Part shown: positions 33,578 through 41,500 of the stretch, in pieces | Layout: each line of letters starts with the position of its first letter | Numbering within the stretch: the stretch's first letter is position 1 | Source of the DNA: Streptomyces sp. Ag109_O5-10 | Lineage (GTDB): Bacteria; Actinomycetota; Actinomycetes; Streptomycetales; Streptomycetaceae | Direction of reading: 5' to 3' | NCBI RefSeq assembly: GCF_900105755.1 | Contig: NZ_FNTQ01000001.1 | Span: forward strand, 1,488,001-1,552,000 | DNA: 64,000 nt | Position numbers and translations under genes: made by a program | The notes under the pieces: model-generated | The model's input: the letters and a program-made list of their open reading frames with translations, nothing else | Databases searched by the model: none | What the model was told of the DNA's origin: nothing

Positions 33578-34558
33578 TCAGCCCAGGGTGTCCAGCAGGG
33601 CGGTGACGTAGGCGTCCAGGCGCCCCTCCACCGTCCGCGTGGTCAGCTCCGTCCGGCCGGCCTCCTGCCACGGCCGTACCACCGACCGCACCTCGGTCGA
33701 GAACGCCAGGGCATCCAGCAGCCGCCAGTACAGCCGGTCGCCCGCGGCCGTGGCCGGCACCCCGCCGGCCTCCTCGTACGCCTCGGCGAACCGCAGACCC
33801 CACTCCGGTCCGTGCAGCATCGCGAGATTGCTGGAGCAGTGCGCCACATCGAGGTCGGCCGGCCCCCAGGAGGTCTCCACCCAGTCGACGACCCCGGTGA
33901 TCCGGAGACCGGCCGGGCCGGGCGGGCCTGCCTGGCCGGGCGGTGTCACGTCGAACAGCACGTTGCCGGGGTGGAAGTCCCGGTGCAGGAAGCGTCCTTC
34001 GTAGGGGGGCGCGGGCTTGCGGATCACGTCTGCCGCCGCGGCCCACGCCACCGCGTCGGCGCCGTCCGGCGGGACGACGGCGTCGGCGGTCGTCCACGCC
34101 GTGTACGGCCGGGGCCGCTCGGCGGGGCGCACCGCGTGGATCGCGACGAGCTGACGGGCCAGCAGCGGGACGCGCGCCTCCAGTCCCCGGTCCTCGAGGA
34201 CCGTCCGGCCCGGCAGATGCGTCATCAGGAGCGACGGGTACTCGCAGTGCGCGGCGGCCGGATCGACCGCGACCGGTACGGGAGCCGGCACACCCGTCCC
34301 CGCGAGCAGGGCGAGGACGCCGGCCTCGCGGTTCAGGAGCTCTCCGGCCTGCGCCGCGAAGAACGGGTCGGCGAAGGTCCGCAGCACCAGGTGACGGGTG
34401 GCCCCGTCCGGCGCGCCGACGGTCAGCCGCCGCATCTCGGCGGTGATGCCGCCGTGCAGTGTCTCGGTGGCGACGACCCGTTCACCGCGCGCCAGATGCC
34501 GGCCCACCCAGGCCAGCGCCAGCAGCCGGACGTCCACCGCCTCGTCGTCGTAGGACAC
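33578..34558 (-). CDS. Aminoglycoside-phosphotransferase-family kinase
   Basis: A 326-residue APH/choline-kinase-fold protein. The catalytic loop HRDFHPGNVLF and the metal-binding VVDWVETSWGPADLDVAH are intact; the N-terminal lobe includes HLVLRTFADP, with Arg at the position expected for an ATP-binding Lys, and LLNREAGVLALLAGTGVPAP. The family phosphorylates aminoglycosides, macrolides or small metabolites; the substrate is unknown. It lies between the desaturase and the ParA-like pair, and no clear cluster partner is adjacent. GTG start at 34558. Confidence 0.8.
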   Translation of the reverse strand: MSYDDEAVDVRLLALAWVGRHLARGERVVATETLHGGITAEMRRLTVGAPDGATRHLVLRTFADPFFAAQAGELLNREAGVLALLAGTGVPAPVPVAVDPAAAHCEYPSLLMTHLPGRTVLEDRGLEARVPLLARQLVAIHAVRPAERPRPYTAWTTADAVVPPDGADAVAWAAAADVIRKPAPPYEGRFLHRDFHPGNVLFDVTPPGQAGPPGPAGLRITGVVDWVETSWGPADLDVAHCSSNLAMLHGPEWGLRFAEAYEEAGGVPATAAGDRLYWRLLDALAFSTEVRSVVRPWQEAGRTELTTRTVEGRLDAYVTALLDTLG

Positions 34559-34599
34559 GGTGTCAGCCCATCATCCGCCCGGCGGCACGCGCAACGGGG

Positions 34600-34824
34600 T
34601 TACCGGGTGCTGCCCGGGGGCCGCAGGGCGGCGGCGCCTGCCCGCATCATCGCGGACACGGGTGACCTCGCCCATTGCACGAGGTCGCGCGGCAGTCCGG
34701 TGTCCAGCTCGACGGTCACCCGCACGTAGCGGGTGTGCAGCCGGTTGACCTTGACGGGACGCGGTACGACCGCCTCCGGTCCGCGCTGCAGTGCGGCCCG
34801 GTAGGTGTCCTTGCGCTGGTTCAT
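34600..34824 (-). CDS. Small partner protein coupled to the ParA-like ATPase
   Basis: A 74-residue basic protein beginning MNQRKDTYRAALQRGPEAVV, with a central RLHTRYVRVTVELDTGLPRDL that looks like a short beta strand followed by a helix. Its ATG overlaps the TGA of the ParA-like gene (ATGA), so the two are translated together. Small genes immediately downstream of ParA often encode the DNA-binding or adaptor partner of partition systems, and the strand-helix pattern would suit a ribbon-helix-helix-like fold, but no family can be named. Confidence 0.65.
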   Translation of the reverse strand: MNQRKDTYRAALQRGPEAVVPRPVKVNRLHTRYVRVTVELDTGLPRDLVQWARSPVSAMMRAGAAALRPPGSTR

Positions 34825-35465
34825 GCCCTGTCCTGTCGTTTGACGAGTTCGTCCGCGAGGTCCATGTACGCCGAGCCCTTGGCCTCCACCGGACCTCCGA
34901 AGGACTGCGCGTACAGGTCGAGCCGTGGAATGTGGGTGGACAGCACGTCGAAGCCCCGCTCGGTGAGAGCTTCGCGGGCGTCGGCGTCGGGCCCCGTGCG
35001 CGTGGCGTCGGCGCGGTTGGTCCGGTTGAGCAGCACGGCGGCGTGGGCCGGCTGGGCGCGCAGGGACTGAACGTCGCCCATCTCGCCGCCGATGGGCGCC
35101 ATGCGGTCCAGTTCGATGGGGGCCGGAGTGACCGGCACGATCCACTCGCTCGCGTATCTCATGATGCTGCGGGCGATGTGCGCGTGGTCCTCCATCTGCG
35201 GGGCGTCGAAGACGACGGCCTGCCGCTCGCCCAGGAAGTCGTTCACCCGCCGGTGCACGTCACCCACCGGTAGGGCGACCACGGGAAACGGGAAGCCTCC
35301 CGCCAGTTCGCTCCACCGCAGCGCGGAGGAGGCGGGGTCGCTGTCGACCAGCAACGGGGGGATGCCCGACTCGTGAAGTGCGTGCGCCAGCCAGACCGCG
35401 CTGGTCGTCTTTCCCACCCCGGGCTTCAGGTTCACAAAGGCATAACTCAGCGGCACACGGGTCAA
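34821..35465 (-). CDS. ParA/MinD-like ATPase
   Basis: A 214-residue P-loop ATPase of the ParA family. The deviant Walker A is LKPGVGKTT (near residue 13), switch I includes LLVDSDPASSALRWSE, and the Walker B-like region is AVVFDAPQMED. The chain is shorter than chromosomal ParA and lacks an N-terminal DNA-binding domain, like plasmid type Ib ParA or orphan positioning ATPases. The start is either TTG at 35465 or GTG at 35456; no ribosome binding site is visible before either. It is followed by an overlapping tiny gene. The pair may be a remnant of an integrated plasmid or a stand-alone positioning system; no recombinase or replication gene is adjacent. Confidence 0.8.
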   Translation of the reverse strand: MTRVPLSYAFVNLKPGVGKTTSAVWLAHALHESGIPPLLVDSDPASSALRWSELAGGFPFPVVALPVGDVHRRVNDFLGERQAVVFDAPQMEDHAHIARSIMRYASEWIVPVTPAPIELDRMAPIGGEMGDVQSLRAQPAHAAVLLNRTNRADATRTGPDADAREALTERGFDVLSTHIPRLDLYAQSFGGPVEAKGSAYMDLADELVKRQDRA

Positions 35466-35620
35466 CGTAGGGCCGCGAGGGGCCGCCGACCGCCGAGTCG
35501 GGGCACAGCCCGCCGTCGTTCACCCTGCGGCGCCGGTGAATCATCCGTATGGGCCAGCCACGCGAACCGGTGCCAGGCGACAACAGGGCCGGCAACGGCG
35601 TCACCACCGCGCCCCCGACG

Positions 35621-35902
35621 TCACGGGGCGCCGTCCGCCGTCGCACGCAACAGGTCTCGGTACTCCGAGTGCCCTCGTACGCACCGGCAATCCCCGCTCC
35701 GGGAGTCGACGACAACTCCTGGACCACCGCCGAACCTTGGCCTTCCCCGCGGATCCGGTGGGCTGACGGTGATCTGGAACAGGTAGAGACGGGACCTCGA
35801 CATTCCTCGAAAGCGCAATCCCCACTGCACCCCCTCTCTTTCGGGAAGCGTGCCGGACGCGAATTCCCGTGCAGCCGCCGTCGCAGCCTCCAGCGTGATC
35901 AT
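35621..35902 (-). CDS. Possible small immunity protein (Imm35/YrhB-like)
   Basis: A 93-residue protein starting MITLEAATAAAREFASG and with a central strand-rich part and GPGVVVDSRSGDCRCV near the end. The N-terminal helix plus a G-P-x-V-V-D-x-x-x-G-x-V-like segment recalls YrhB-domain immunity proteins, but the chain is short and the match is by eye only. Third-position G/C is lower than in neighbouring genes, suggesting recent arrival or decay. No recognisable toxin gene is next to it. It could also be a decayed fragment. Confidence 0.4.
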   Translation of the reverse strand: MITLEAATAAAREFASGTLPEREGVQWGLRFRGMSRSRLYLFQITVSPPDPRGRPRFGGGPGVVVDSRSGDCRCVRGHSEYRDLLRATADGAP

Positions 35903-36509
35903 CTTTCACCACCCTTGTCTGTGAGTGGACTGCGTTCAGCGCCCACTCTGCTGCCTGAGGCCGGCATTGAGGCCGGCTCTGGCGGTATTGCGTATGCGCC
36001 GTGTGCGGCCGTCACCGGCGAGGATCCCGACGGCCGCGGCGCTCGCCCCGTCGGCGACCTTGAGCTGGAACCAGTTGCCCTGCCGATCCGCGATCATCGA
36101 TCCTGACGAGGCCAATCGTCTCGGCTCGCGCCGGTTCCGTCGCACATCGCACCTGACTGGTGGCGGCGAGTGAGTGCAGAGGGGCCGGACCCGGGATCTG
36201 GGTCGGGTCACCACCGACTGTGCCGGCCGGCTCGACGCCATGACGCGGCAGTCCGGGGAACTCGTTCTTCTCTCTCGCAGGCGCCATGGGCCGATGCATC
36301 CACGGGCCACGGTCACCCTGCGCACGGGAGAGATCCGGCGGCCGGCGACGGGTGGTCTCCCGCCTCCGCAGCGCTCTCGCAGCGCGTGGAATTGGCCACA
36401 ATTCCTATCTTTCGGACAGATGAGCCTATAAAAGTAGTTCTTTACGGCTGGCTGCACTCTGCCGTAACCGGCTCCAGGAATTCGACGACCTGCGTCACGG
36501 GAGAAGCGT
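35903..36509. other. Gene-poor stretch with a 53-codon frame and the L,D-transpeptidase promoter
   Basis: No confident gene lies here. A minus-strand frame of 53 codons (36097 to 35936; MIADRQGNWFQLKVADGASA at its start) precedes the possible immunity gene by 33 bases and might be the decayed end of a larger gene. Base composition is less GC-rich than elsewhere. An AT-rich pocket around 36405-36445 (including TATAAAAGTAG) probably holds the promoter of the L,D-transpeptidase, whose GGGAGAAG ribosome binding site ends at 36506. Confidence 0.35.
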
Positions 36510-37748
36510 TTGATCACGGCACGTAAGCGAACCACCGGACTGATGGCTACGGCCGGCGTTGTGGGCGGCATCCTCACGCTCACCGCTCTCGGCGGCACCG
36601 GCTACGCCGCCACCAGCGACAACGGCCCCGGAACTCACCCGACTTCGCAGGCGCAGACACAGCAGGCGAACGCCCAGGACGCTTCCGACGCCCGAATAAA
36701 GATCACGCCCGGGCAAGGTGCCTACGGCGTCGGAGTCAACGGCCCCGTCGAGGTCACCGTCCGCAACGGGCAGCTCACCAAGGTGATCATGACAGCCGTC
36801 GCGACCGGTACCGAGATTCCGGGCACCGTGTCCGCGGACGGCACGTCCTGGAAGCCGAACGGCCCCCTGGAGCGCGCCACCAGGTACCAGGTCGCCGCAG
36901 AGGCCTCGGACGCCGAGGGCCGCTCCGCCACCGGTAACGCCACGATCACCACGGTCTCCCCGGCCAACGACTTCGTCGGGCACGTCTCCCCCGAGGACGG
37001 CTCGACCGTCGGCGTGGGCATGCCGGTGTCGGTCACCTTCGGCAAGGCGGTCGGCGACAAGGCCGCCGTGGAGTCCGAGATCCAGGTCAGCTCCAGCAGC
37101 GGGCAGCGGGTCGTCGGTCACTGGCTCAACGACGCCCGCCTGGACTTCCGTCCCGAGACCTACTGGAAGCCCGGCTCCACCGTCACCGTCAAGCTCACCC
37201 GTGACGGCGTCCGGAAGACGGTCACGTTCCACGTCGGCCGGAGTCAGATCAGCACCGTGGACGCCGAAACCAAGCAGATGACCGTCGTACGGGACGGCAA
37301 GACGATCAGGACCATCCCGGTCTCGTCCGGCAGCGCCGAGCACCCGACGTACAACGGCCCGATGGTCATCTCCGAGAAGTTTTCGCAGACCCACATGAAC
37401 GGTGCGACCGTCGGCCTGATGAAGGACGGCAAGGCCGCGTACGACATCGACGACGTACCGCACGCCATGCGCCTGACCGCTTCGGGCACGTTCATCCACG
37501 GCAACTACTGGGGTGCCGACTCGATCTTCGGCAGGGCCAACACCAGCCATGGCTGCGTGGGCCTCAACGACGTCGAGGGCGGCCGCGACGGCAGGCAGCC
37601 CGCCGCATGGTTCTTCGACAATTCGATGATCGGTGACGTCGTGGTCGTCAAGAACTCCGCGGACAAGGCCGCGCCGGCCCCGGACAACGGCCTCAGCGAC
37701 TGGAACATGCCGTGGGCCGAGTGGGTCTCGGGCGGCACGACCGGCTGA
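36510..37748 (+). CDS. Exported L,D-transpeptidase with Ig-like domains
   Basis: A 412-residue cell-wall enzyme. An N-terminal signal/membrane segment (about residues 8-34) is followed by two Ig-like domains (about 62-150 and 155-245) and a YkuD catalytic domain (about 248-375). The catalytic motif is complete: H330 in FIHGNYW and S346-H347-G348-C349 in NTSHGCVGL, with Cys as the nucleophile. Ldt enzymes make 3-3 crosslinks in peptidoglycan and resist most beta-lactams. No lipobox Cys is visible, so it is probably anchored by the N-terminal helix or secreted. The start codon is TTG with GGGAGAAG upstream. The C-terminal WNMPWAEWVSGG tail is usual for actinomycete members. Confidence 0.9.
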   Translation: MITARKRTTGLMATAGVVGGILTLTALGGTGYAATSDNGPGTHPTSQAQTQQANAQDASDARIKITPGQGAYGVGVNGPVEVTVRNGQLTKVIMTAVATGTEIPGTVSADGTSWKPNGPLERATRYQVAAEASDAEGRSATGNATITTVSPANDFVGHVSPEDGSTVGVGMPVSVTFGKAVGDKAAVESEIQVSSSSGQRVVGHWLNDARLDFRPETYWKPGSTVTVKLTRDGVRKTVTFHVGRSQISTVDAETKQMTVVRDGKTIRTIPVSSGSAEHPTYNGPMVISEKFSQTHMNGATVGLMKDGKAAYDIDDVPHAMRLTASGTFIHGNYWGADSIFGRANTSHGCVGLNDVEGGRDGRQPAAWFFDNSMIGDVVVVKNSADKAAPAPDNGLSDWNMPWAEWVSGGTTG

Positions 37749-37801
37749 CCGATCCCCCCCGGCACGCATCGGCGCTGACCGATCCCCCCGGCACGCATCG
37801 G
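37744..37801. repeat. Direct repeat covering the L,D-transpeptidase stop codon
   Basis: A 29-base unit (37744-37772, containing the TGA) is repeated as 28 bases at 37774-37801, differing only by one C in a C-run. Slipped-strand duplication is likely. Confidence 0.85.
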
Positions 37802-37840
37802 GGGTGCGGACCCCCGCTCGGGCGCGGTCGTCCGCGCCCG
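37799..37840. terminator. Tandem hairpins after the L,D-transpeptidase
   Basis: CGGGGGT/ACCCCCG (37799-37805 with 37810-37816, loop GCGG) is followed at once by CGGGCGCGG/CCGCGCCCG (37819-37827 with 37832-37840, loop TCGT). Together they make a likely terminator. Confidence 0.65.
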
Positions 37841-37904
37841 GTGAGCCGCGCCACGCAGCGCCTCGTCACTCACCCGGACAGAGTAATCACACTCCGTCAT
37901 CCCC

Positions 37905-37957
37905 TTGTCCCCCTTGGCATGTCCCCCATTCGGAGTTGCGTCCGCATGGGGGACATG
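37905..37957. promoter_or_regulatory. GTCCCCC repeats with a 12-bp inverted repeat before the ABM-P450 operon
   Basis: TTGTCCCCC (37905-37913) and ATGTCCCCC (37919-37927) are 14 bases apart in direct orientation, and the second is the left arm of a perfect 12-bp inverted repeat (37918-37929 with 37946-37957, 16-base spacer). It lies 50-100 bases before the first gene of a four-gene operon and is a strong operator or attenuator candidate. Confidence 0.5.
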
Positions 37958-38004
37958 AGGCCGTGGATGTCGTGTCCCGCCGGATCTCACCCTCAGGAGG
38001 AGAC

Positions 38005-38343
38005 ATGGGCACGAGGAACAACGGCCGACCGGCCGACAGGCTGAGCGTCGTCTTCACCGTCCGCGTGATCGAGGGCGGCGAGGAGGGGTTCCTGGACGTG
38101 TACGACCAGCTCCGCAGGTCGGTCGCCCGGACCCCCGGTCACATCGTCGAGAGGCTGGGAGCGCCCGTGGACGGCTCCCGGCAGTGGGTCATCACCAGCG
38201 AGTGGCAGACGGCCGAGCACTTCTTCGCCTGGCAGCAGAGCGAGGAGCACCGCGCGCTGGTGGCTCCGCTGCGCCAGTGGGTCGACTCGACGCAGTCGCT
38301 GCGGTTCCGAGTCGTGAAGGAGACGACGGGGGTGACGTCATGA
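38005..38343 (+). CDS. ABM-domain small monooxygenase-like protein
   Basis: A 112-residue single ABM/dimeric alpha-beta-barrel protein (LSVVFTVRVIEGGEEGFLDVYDQLRRSVARTPG, then ITSEWQTAEHFFAWQQSEEHRALVAPLRQW). Such proteins act as cofactor-free oxygenases, cyclases or heme-related oxygenases; the RQWV...EWQ strand pattern fits the polyketide-associated group. A strong AGGAGG lies four bases before the ATG, and its stop overlaps the next start (ATGA). It opens a tightly coupled operon with a beta-hydroxyacid dehydrogenase, amidohydrolase and P450, placed convergent to the large PKS operon. A tailoring role for that product is inferred. Confidence 0.82.
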   Translation: MGTRNNGRPADRLSVVFTVRVIEGGEEGFLDVYDQLRRSVARTPGHIVERLGAPVDGSRQWVITSEWQTAEHFFAWQQSEEHRALVAPLRQWVDSTQSLRFRVVKETTGVTS

Positions 38344-39227
38344 CGCGCGCCTCCACCGGCACCGTCGCCGTACTCGGGCTCGGCACGATGGGCTCCGGCC
38401 TGGCCGCCCGCCTCCTCGACCGGGGAATGCGGGTCCGGGTCTGGAACCGCACCCCCGAGCGGGCAAAACCGCTTGCCGAAGCAGGCGCCTTCGTCGCCGC
38501 GCACCCCGCCGACGCCGTCGCGGGCACGAGTGCCGCCGTCTGCGTCGTCGCCGACGGCGAGGCCCTCGGCTCCGTGCTGCGCGGACCCGACGGCGTCCTG
38601 TCCAAGGGCTCCTACCCCGGTGTCCTCGTCTGCGCCAGCACCGTCTCCCCCGAAGAGGTCGTCCAGATCGCCGGCGACATCCCCTCCGTCGTGGACGTGG
38701 GCATGCTCGGCAACCGCGACCACGCCCGTGACGGTGAGCTCCGGCTCTTCGTCGGCGGCGAGGAGCAGGCCTTCGACGCCTGCCGCCCGCTGCTGGAGGC
38801 GCTGGGCAAGGAGGTCGTCCATCTGGGCGCACTCGGTTCCGGCATGCGGATGAAACTGTGCCTCAACCTCCTGATGGGCATCGAGGTGCAGGCCCTGGCC
38901 GAGGTCACCGAACTGGCGACCGCCTGCGGCCTCGACCGGCAGGCGGTCCTCAAGACGATCGCGGGCAGCGGTTTCGCCTCTCCGGTCATGGCGTTCAAGT
39001 CGAGGCGCCTGGGTTCCGGCCGCTTCGAGGAGCCGGACTTCCGGCTGCGGCTGATGGCGAAAGACCTCATGCTCGCTACCAAGCAGGCGGCGGCGGCCGG
39101 TCTGAGTCTGCCGCTGGCGACCGCCGCAGCCGAGACCCACGTCCGTGCCACCGAGCAGGGACTGGGCGACCAGGACTGTGCCGCGGTCACCCGCGCACTC
39201 ACACCGAAACCGGGCAGCGACACGTGA
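38340..39227 (+). CDS. Beta-hydroxyacid dehydrogenase (3-hydroxyisobutyrate/6-phosphogluconate dehydrogenase family)
   Basis: A 295-residue NAD(P)-dependent reductase. The N-terminal Rossmann motif is GLGTMGSGLAARLLDRG, and Arg residues in WNRTPERA favour NADP. The family catalytic segment is intact, with Lys in GSGMRMKLCLNLLMG. This Lys separates it from imine reductases of the same fold. Relatives reduce succinic, tartronate or methylmalonate semialdehydes, the second of which gives glycerate. Translational overlaps link it to the ABM gene before and the amidohydrolase after. It may process a glycerate-like unit or an aldehyde released by the thioester reductase of the facing operon, which is a hypothesis. 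Confidence 0.85.
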   Translation: MTRASTGTVAVLGLGTMGSGLAARLLDRGMRVRVWNRTPERAKPLAEAGAFVAAHPADAVAGTSAAVCVVADGEALGSVLRGPDGVLSKGSYPGVLVCASTVSPEEVVQIAGDIPSVVDVGMLGNRDHARDGELRLFVGGEEQAFDACRPLLEALGKEVVHLGALGSGMRMKLCLNLLMGIEVQALAEVTELATACGLDRQAVLKTIAGSGFASPVMAFKSRRLGSGRFEEPDFRLRLMAKDLMLATKQAAAAGLSLPLATAAAETHVRATEQGLGDQDCAAVTRALTPKPGSDT

Positions 39228-40207
39228 TCATCGACATCCACGGGCACCTCTCCCCGCCGGAAGCGGCCAAACGCTTCCCCATGCCTCCCAGCCTGACCGA
39301 CGTCGACGGCATGCTCGCCGCTCGCGCCGAGGCCGGCATCGACCTCACCATCATCGGCAGCCCCGTCGGCGCCGGAGCGATGGCACGGGTACCGGGCGTG
39401 GACAACTACGCGCAACCACGAGACCGGCTGCGCGGCTTCCACGCCTGGATGTCGGGGCTGATCCGCAGGTTCCCCGACCGGTTGCGCGGCTACGTGTACG
39501 CCAACCCGTTCGGTGACGACGATCACCTCGAAGGGGTGCGGGAGACCCTGGAGGACCCGGCCTTCGTCGGCCTGATCACCACGTCCAGTGTCCACGGGGA
39601 GCTGCTCGGCTCCCCGCGCGCCGACTCCTTCTTCGCGCTGGCCGCGGAGGCGGGCGTACCCGTCCTGGTACACGCCCCGGCCGAACCGGTCGGCACGGAA
39701 CGGGTGGACGAGATCGGCTTCGTCGAGCAGATCGGCCGGTTCGGCGACGTCACCATGGGCATGGCCATGATCGCCTTCGCGGGGTGGCTGGACAAGTACC
39801 CGGAGCTGCGGCTGATCGGCGCGACCGGCGGCGGCGCGATGGCGCTGCTGCCGGAGCGCCTGCAGACGGCGGCGCGCCCCCGGCACTGGGCCCAGGGCGC
39901 GCCGCCCTCCGGCCGGCCCGGGGCGGCCCCGGGCCCGTCGGCGGCCGGGGGGCCGGCGGTCGACCCGGCCGCGGCCCTGCGGCGCATGTACGTGGACACG
40001 AGCCCGTTCAGTTCGGCGCATCTGAGCCTGAACGCGGAGGTGCTGGGGCCCGAGCGGATGCTGTTCGGCACCGACTCACCGCCGCTGGCCGTGCCGCTGG
40101 AGGAGCAGATCCGCATGATCGAGAAGCTGCCGGTCGACAGGGCGTCGCAGCAGCTCGTCCTCGGTGGCAACGCCGAGGTTCTCTTCGACCTCAGGAGTCG
40201 TCCGTGA
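39224..40207 (+). CDS. Amidohydrolase-superfamily protein (ACMSD/decarboxylase-like)
   Basis: A 327-residue TIM-barrel metal enzyme. The first metal motif is IDIHGHL (H6-x-H8), a further His lies in PVLVHAPAEPVG and the late Asp in LFGTDSPPLAV, the layout of the amidohydrolase_2/ACMSD group, which decarboxylates or hydrates small carbonyl or aromatic acids. A Pro/Gly/Ala-rich insertion (about residues 230-245) is unusual for the family. GTGA and GTGA overlaps join it to genes on both sides. In this operon it may remove a carboxyl group from the PKS product or a precursor; the substrate cannot be inferred. Confidence 0.82.
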   Translation: MIIDIHGHLSPPEAAKRFPMPPSLTDVDGMLAARAEAGIDLTIIGSPVGAGAMARVPGVDNYAQPRDRLRGFHAWMSGLIRRFPDRLRGYVYANPFGDDDHLEGVRETLEDPAFVGLITTSSVHGELLGSPRADSFFALAAEAGVPVLVHAPAEPVGTERVDEIGFVEQIGRFGDVTMGMAMIAFAGWLDKYPELRLIGATGGGAMALLPERLQTAARPRHWAQGAPPSGRPGAAPGPSAAGGPAVDPAAALRRMYVDTSPFSSAHLSLNAEVLGPERMLFGTDSPPLAVPLEEQIRMIEKLPVDRASQQLVLGGNAEVLFDLRSRP

Positions 40208-41445
40208 CCACCACGCAAGAGGCCGTCGCCGCGGCCGAACGCTGCACCCCTGAGTTCCGGCGGGACCCCCACACGGTCTACGCACGCCTCCGCGACGCGG
40301 CCCCGGTCTGCCCCATGAGACCGCCGCACGGCAACGAGACCTACCTGATCACCCGGTACGAGGACGCGCGGGCCGCCCTGTCGGATCCGCGGTTGAGCAA
40401 GGACATGTACGGGGCCATGGACGCCTACCGGAGGATCTTCGGTGACTCGTCCGTCGCACTGGACGACAACATGCTCAACTCCGACGCGCCCAAGCACACG
40501 CGGCTGCGCCGACTGGTCAGTTCCGCGTTCACCGCACGGCGGGTGGAGGCTCTGCGGCCGAAGATCCAGGACGTCGTCCGGGGCCTGCTCGACGAGTGCC
40601 CGGTCCGGGAGCCGTTCGACCTGTTGCCGGCCTTCGCGTTCCCGCTGCCGATCATCGTGATCTGCGATCTGCTCGGTGTACCGCCCCAGGAGCGGGCGCG
40701 GATGCAGAACCTGTCCTCCGCGGTGGCCCAGAGCGGCTTCTACGAGGAGGCCAAGCGGGCCCAGCAGAAGGCGGAGGAGGACCTGCACGCGTACTTCTCC
40801 GATCTCATCGCCGCCAAGCGGAGGCGTCCGGGTGACGATCTCCTGAGCGCGCTCACCGCGGTCCGGGACGACGACGGCGGCCTGACCGGGAACGAGCTGG
40901 TCTCCACGGCGTTCCTGCTGATGTTCGCGGGTCACAAGACCACCGCGTACCAGATCGGCAACGCCGTGCACCACCTCCTGTCCCATCCCGGACAACTGCG
41001 CGCGGTGCGGGAGAACGGGGAGCTGATGCGTGCCGCGGTCGAGGAACTGGTGCGCTACGACGGCTCCGTGGAGACCGCGACGTTCCGTTACGCGACCGAG
41101 GACGTGGAGTACGGCGGGACCCGGATCCCCAAGGGCGCCCTGGTCCAGATCGCGATCAGTTCGGCCAACCGCGATCCGCTGAAGTTCGACGCCCCGGACG
41201 AACTGAACGTGACGCGCCCGGGCAACGCGCAGGACGCGCATCTGGGGTTCGGGCACGGCAGCCACTACTGCCTGGGAGCCCCGCTGGCCCGGCTGGTGAC
41301 GCAACTGGCGCTCACCGCCCTGTCCGACCGGTTCCCGAGGATGGCCCTGGCCGACCCTCGCGCCCAAGCACGCTGGCTGGAGGTCCCCTTCCCGGCCTTC
41401 CGCGGCCTCGCGGAGCTCCCGGTCGTGCTCGATCCCGCCGGCTGA
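40204..41445 (+). CDS. Cytochrome P450
   Basis: A 413-residue soluble class I P450. The I-helix is FAGHKTT (A/GGxxT, residues 241-247), the ExxR pair lies in EELVRYD, and the heme ligand is C356 in FGHGSHYCLGAPLAR. The N-terminus has no membrane anchor. Bacterial CYP107/CYP105-type enzymes hydroxylate or epoxidise polyketides and lipids, with ferredoxin from elsewhere since none is adjacent. It ends the plus-strand operon and converges on the alpha/beta hydrolase of the PKS operon with only about 55 bases between. It is probably a tailoring oxidase for the FAAL-PKS product. Confidence 0.93.
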   Translation: MTTTQEAVAAAERCTPEFRRDPHTVYARLRDAAPVCPMRPPHGNETYLITRYEDARAALSDPRLSKDMYGAMDAYRRIFGDSSVALDDNMLNSDAPKHTRLRRLVSSAFTARRVEALRPKIQDVVRGLLDECPVREPFDLLPAFAFPLPIIVICDLLGVPPQERARMQNLSSAVAQSGFYEEAKRAQQKAEEDLHAYFSDLIAAKRRRPGDDLLSALTAVRDDDGGLTGNELVSTAFLLMFAGHKTTAYQIGNAVHHLLSHPGQLRAVRENGELMRAAVEELVRYDGSVETATFRYATEDVEYGGTRIPKGALVQIAISSANRDPLKFDAPDELNVTRPGNAQDAHLGFGHGSHYCLGAPLARLVTQLALTALSDRFPRMALADPRAQARWLEVPFPAFRGLAELPVVLDPAG

Positions 41446-41500
41446 CCGACGCACCACGAAAACACGGTGTCCTGGTTGTCCTCGGCAGGCCAGCCGGCCG

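Noticed and set aside
34600..36509. Integrated plasmid or phage with attachment sites
   Set aside because: The ParA-like pair and gene-poor stretch hint at it, but no integrase, transposase, replication gene or flanking direct repeats were found.
38340..39227. Imine reductase instead of beta-hydroxyacid dehydrogenase
   Set aside because: The catalytic Lys in GSGMRMKLCLN is present, which imine reductases replace.
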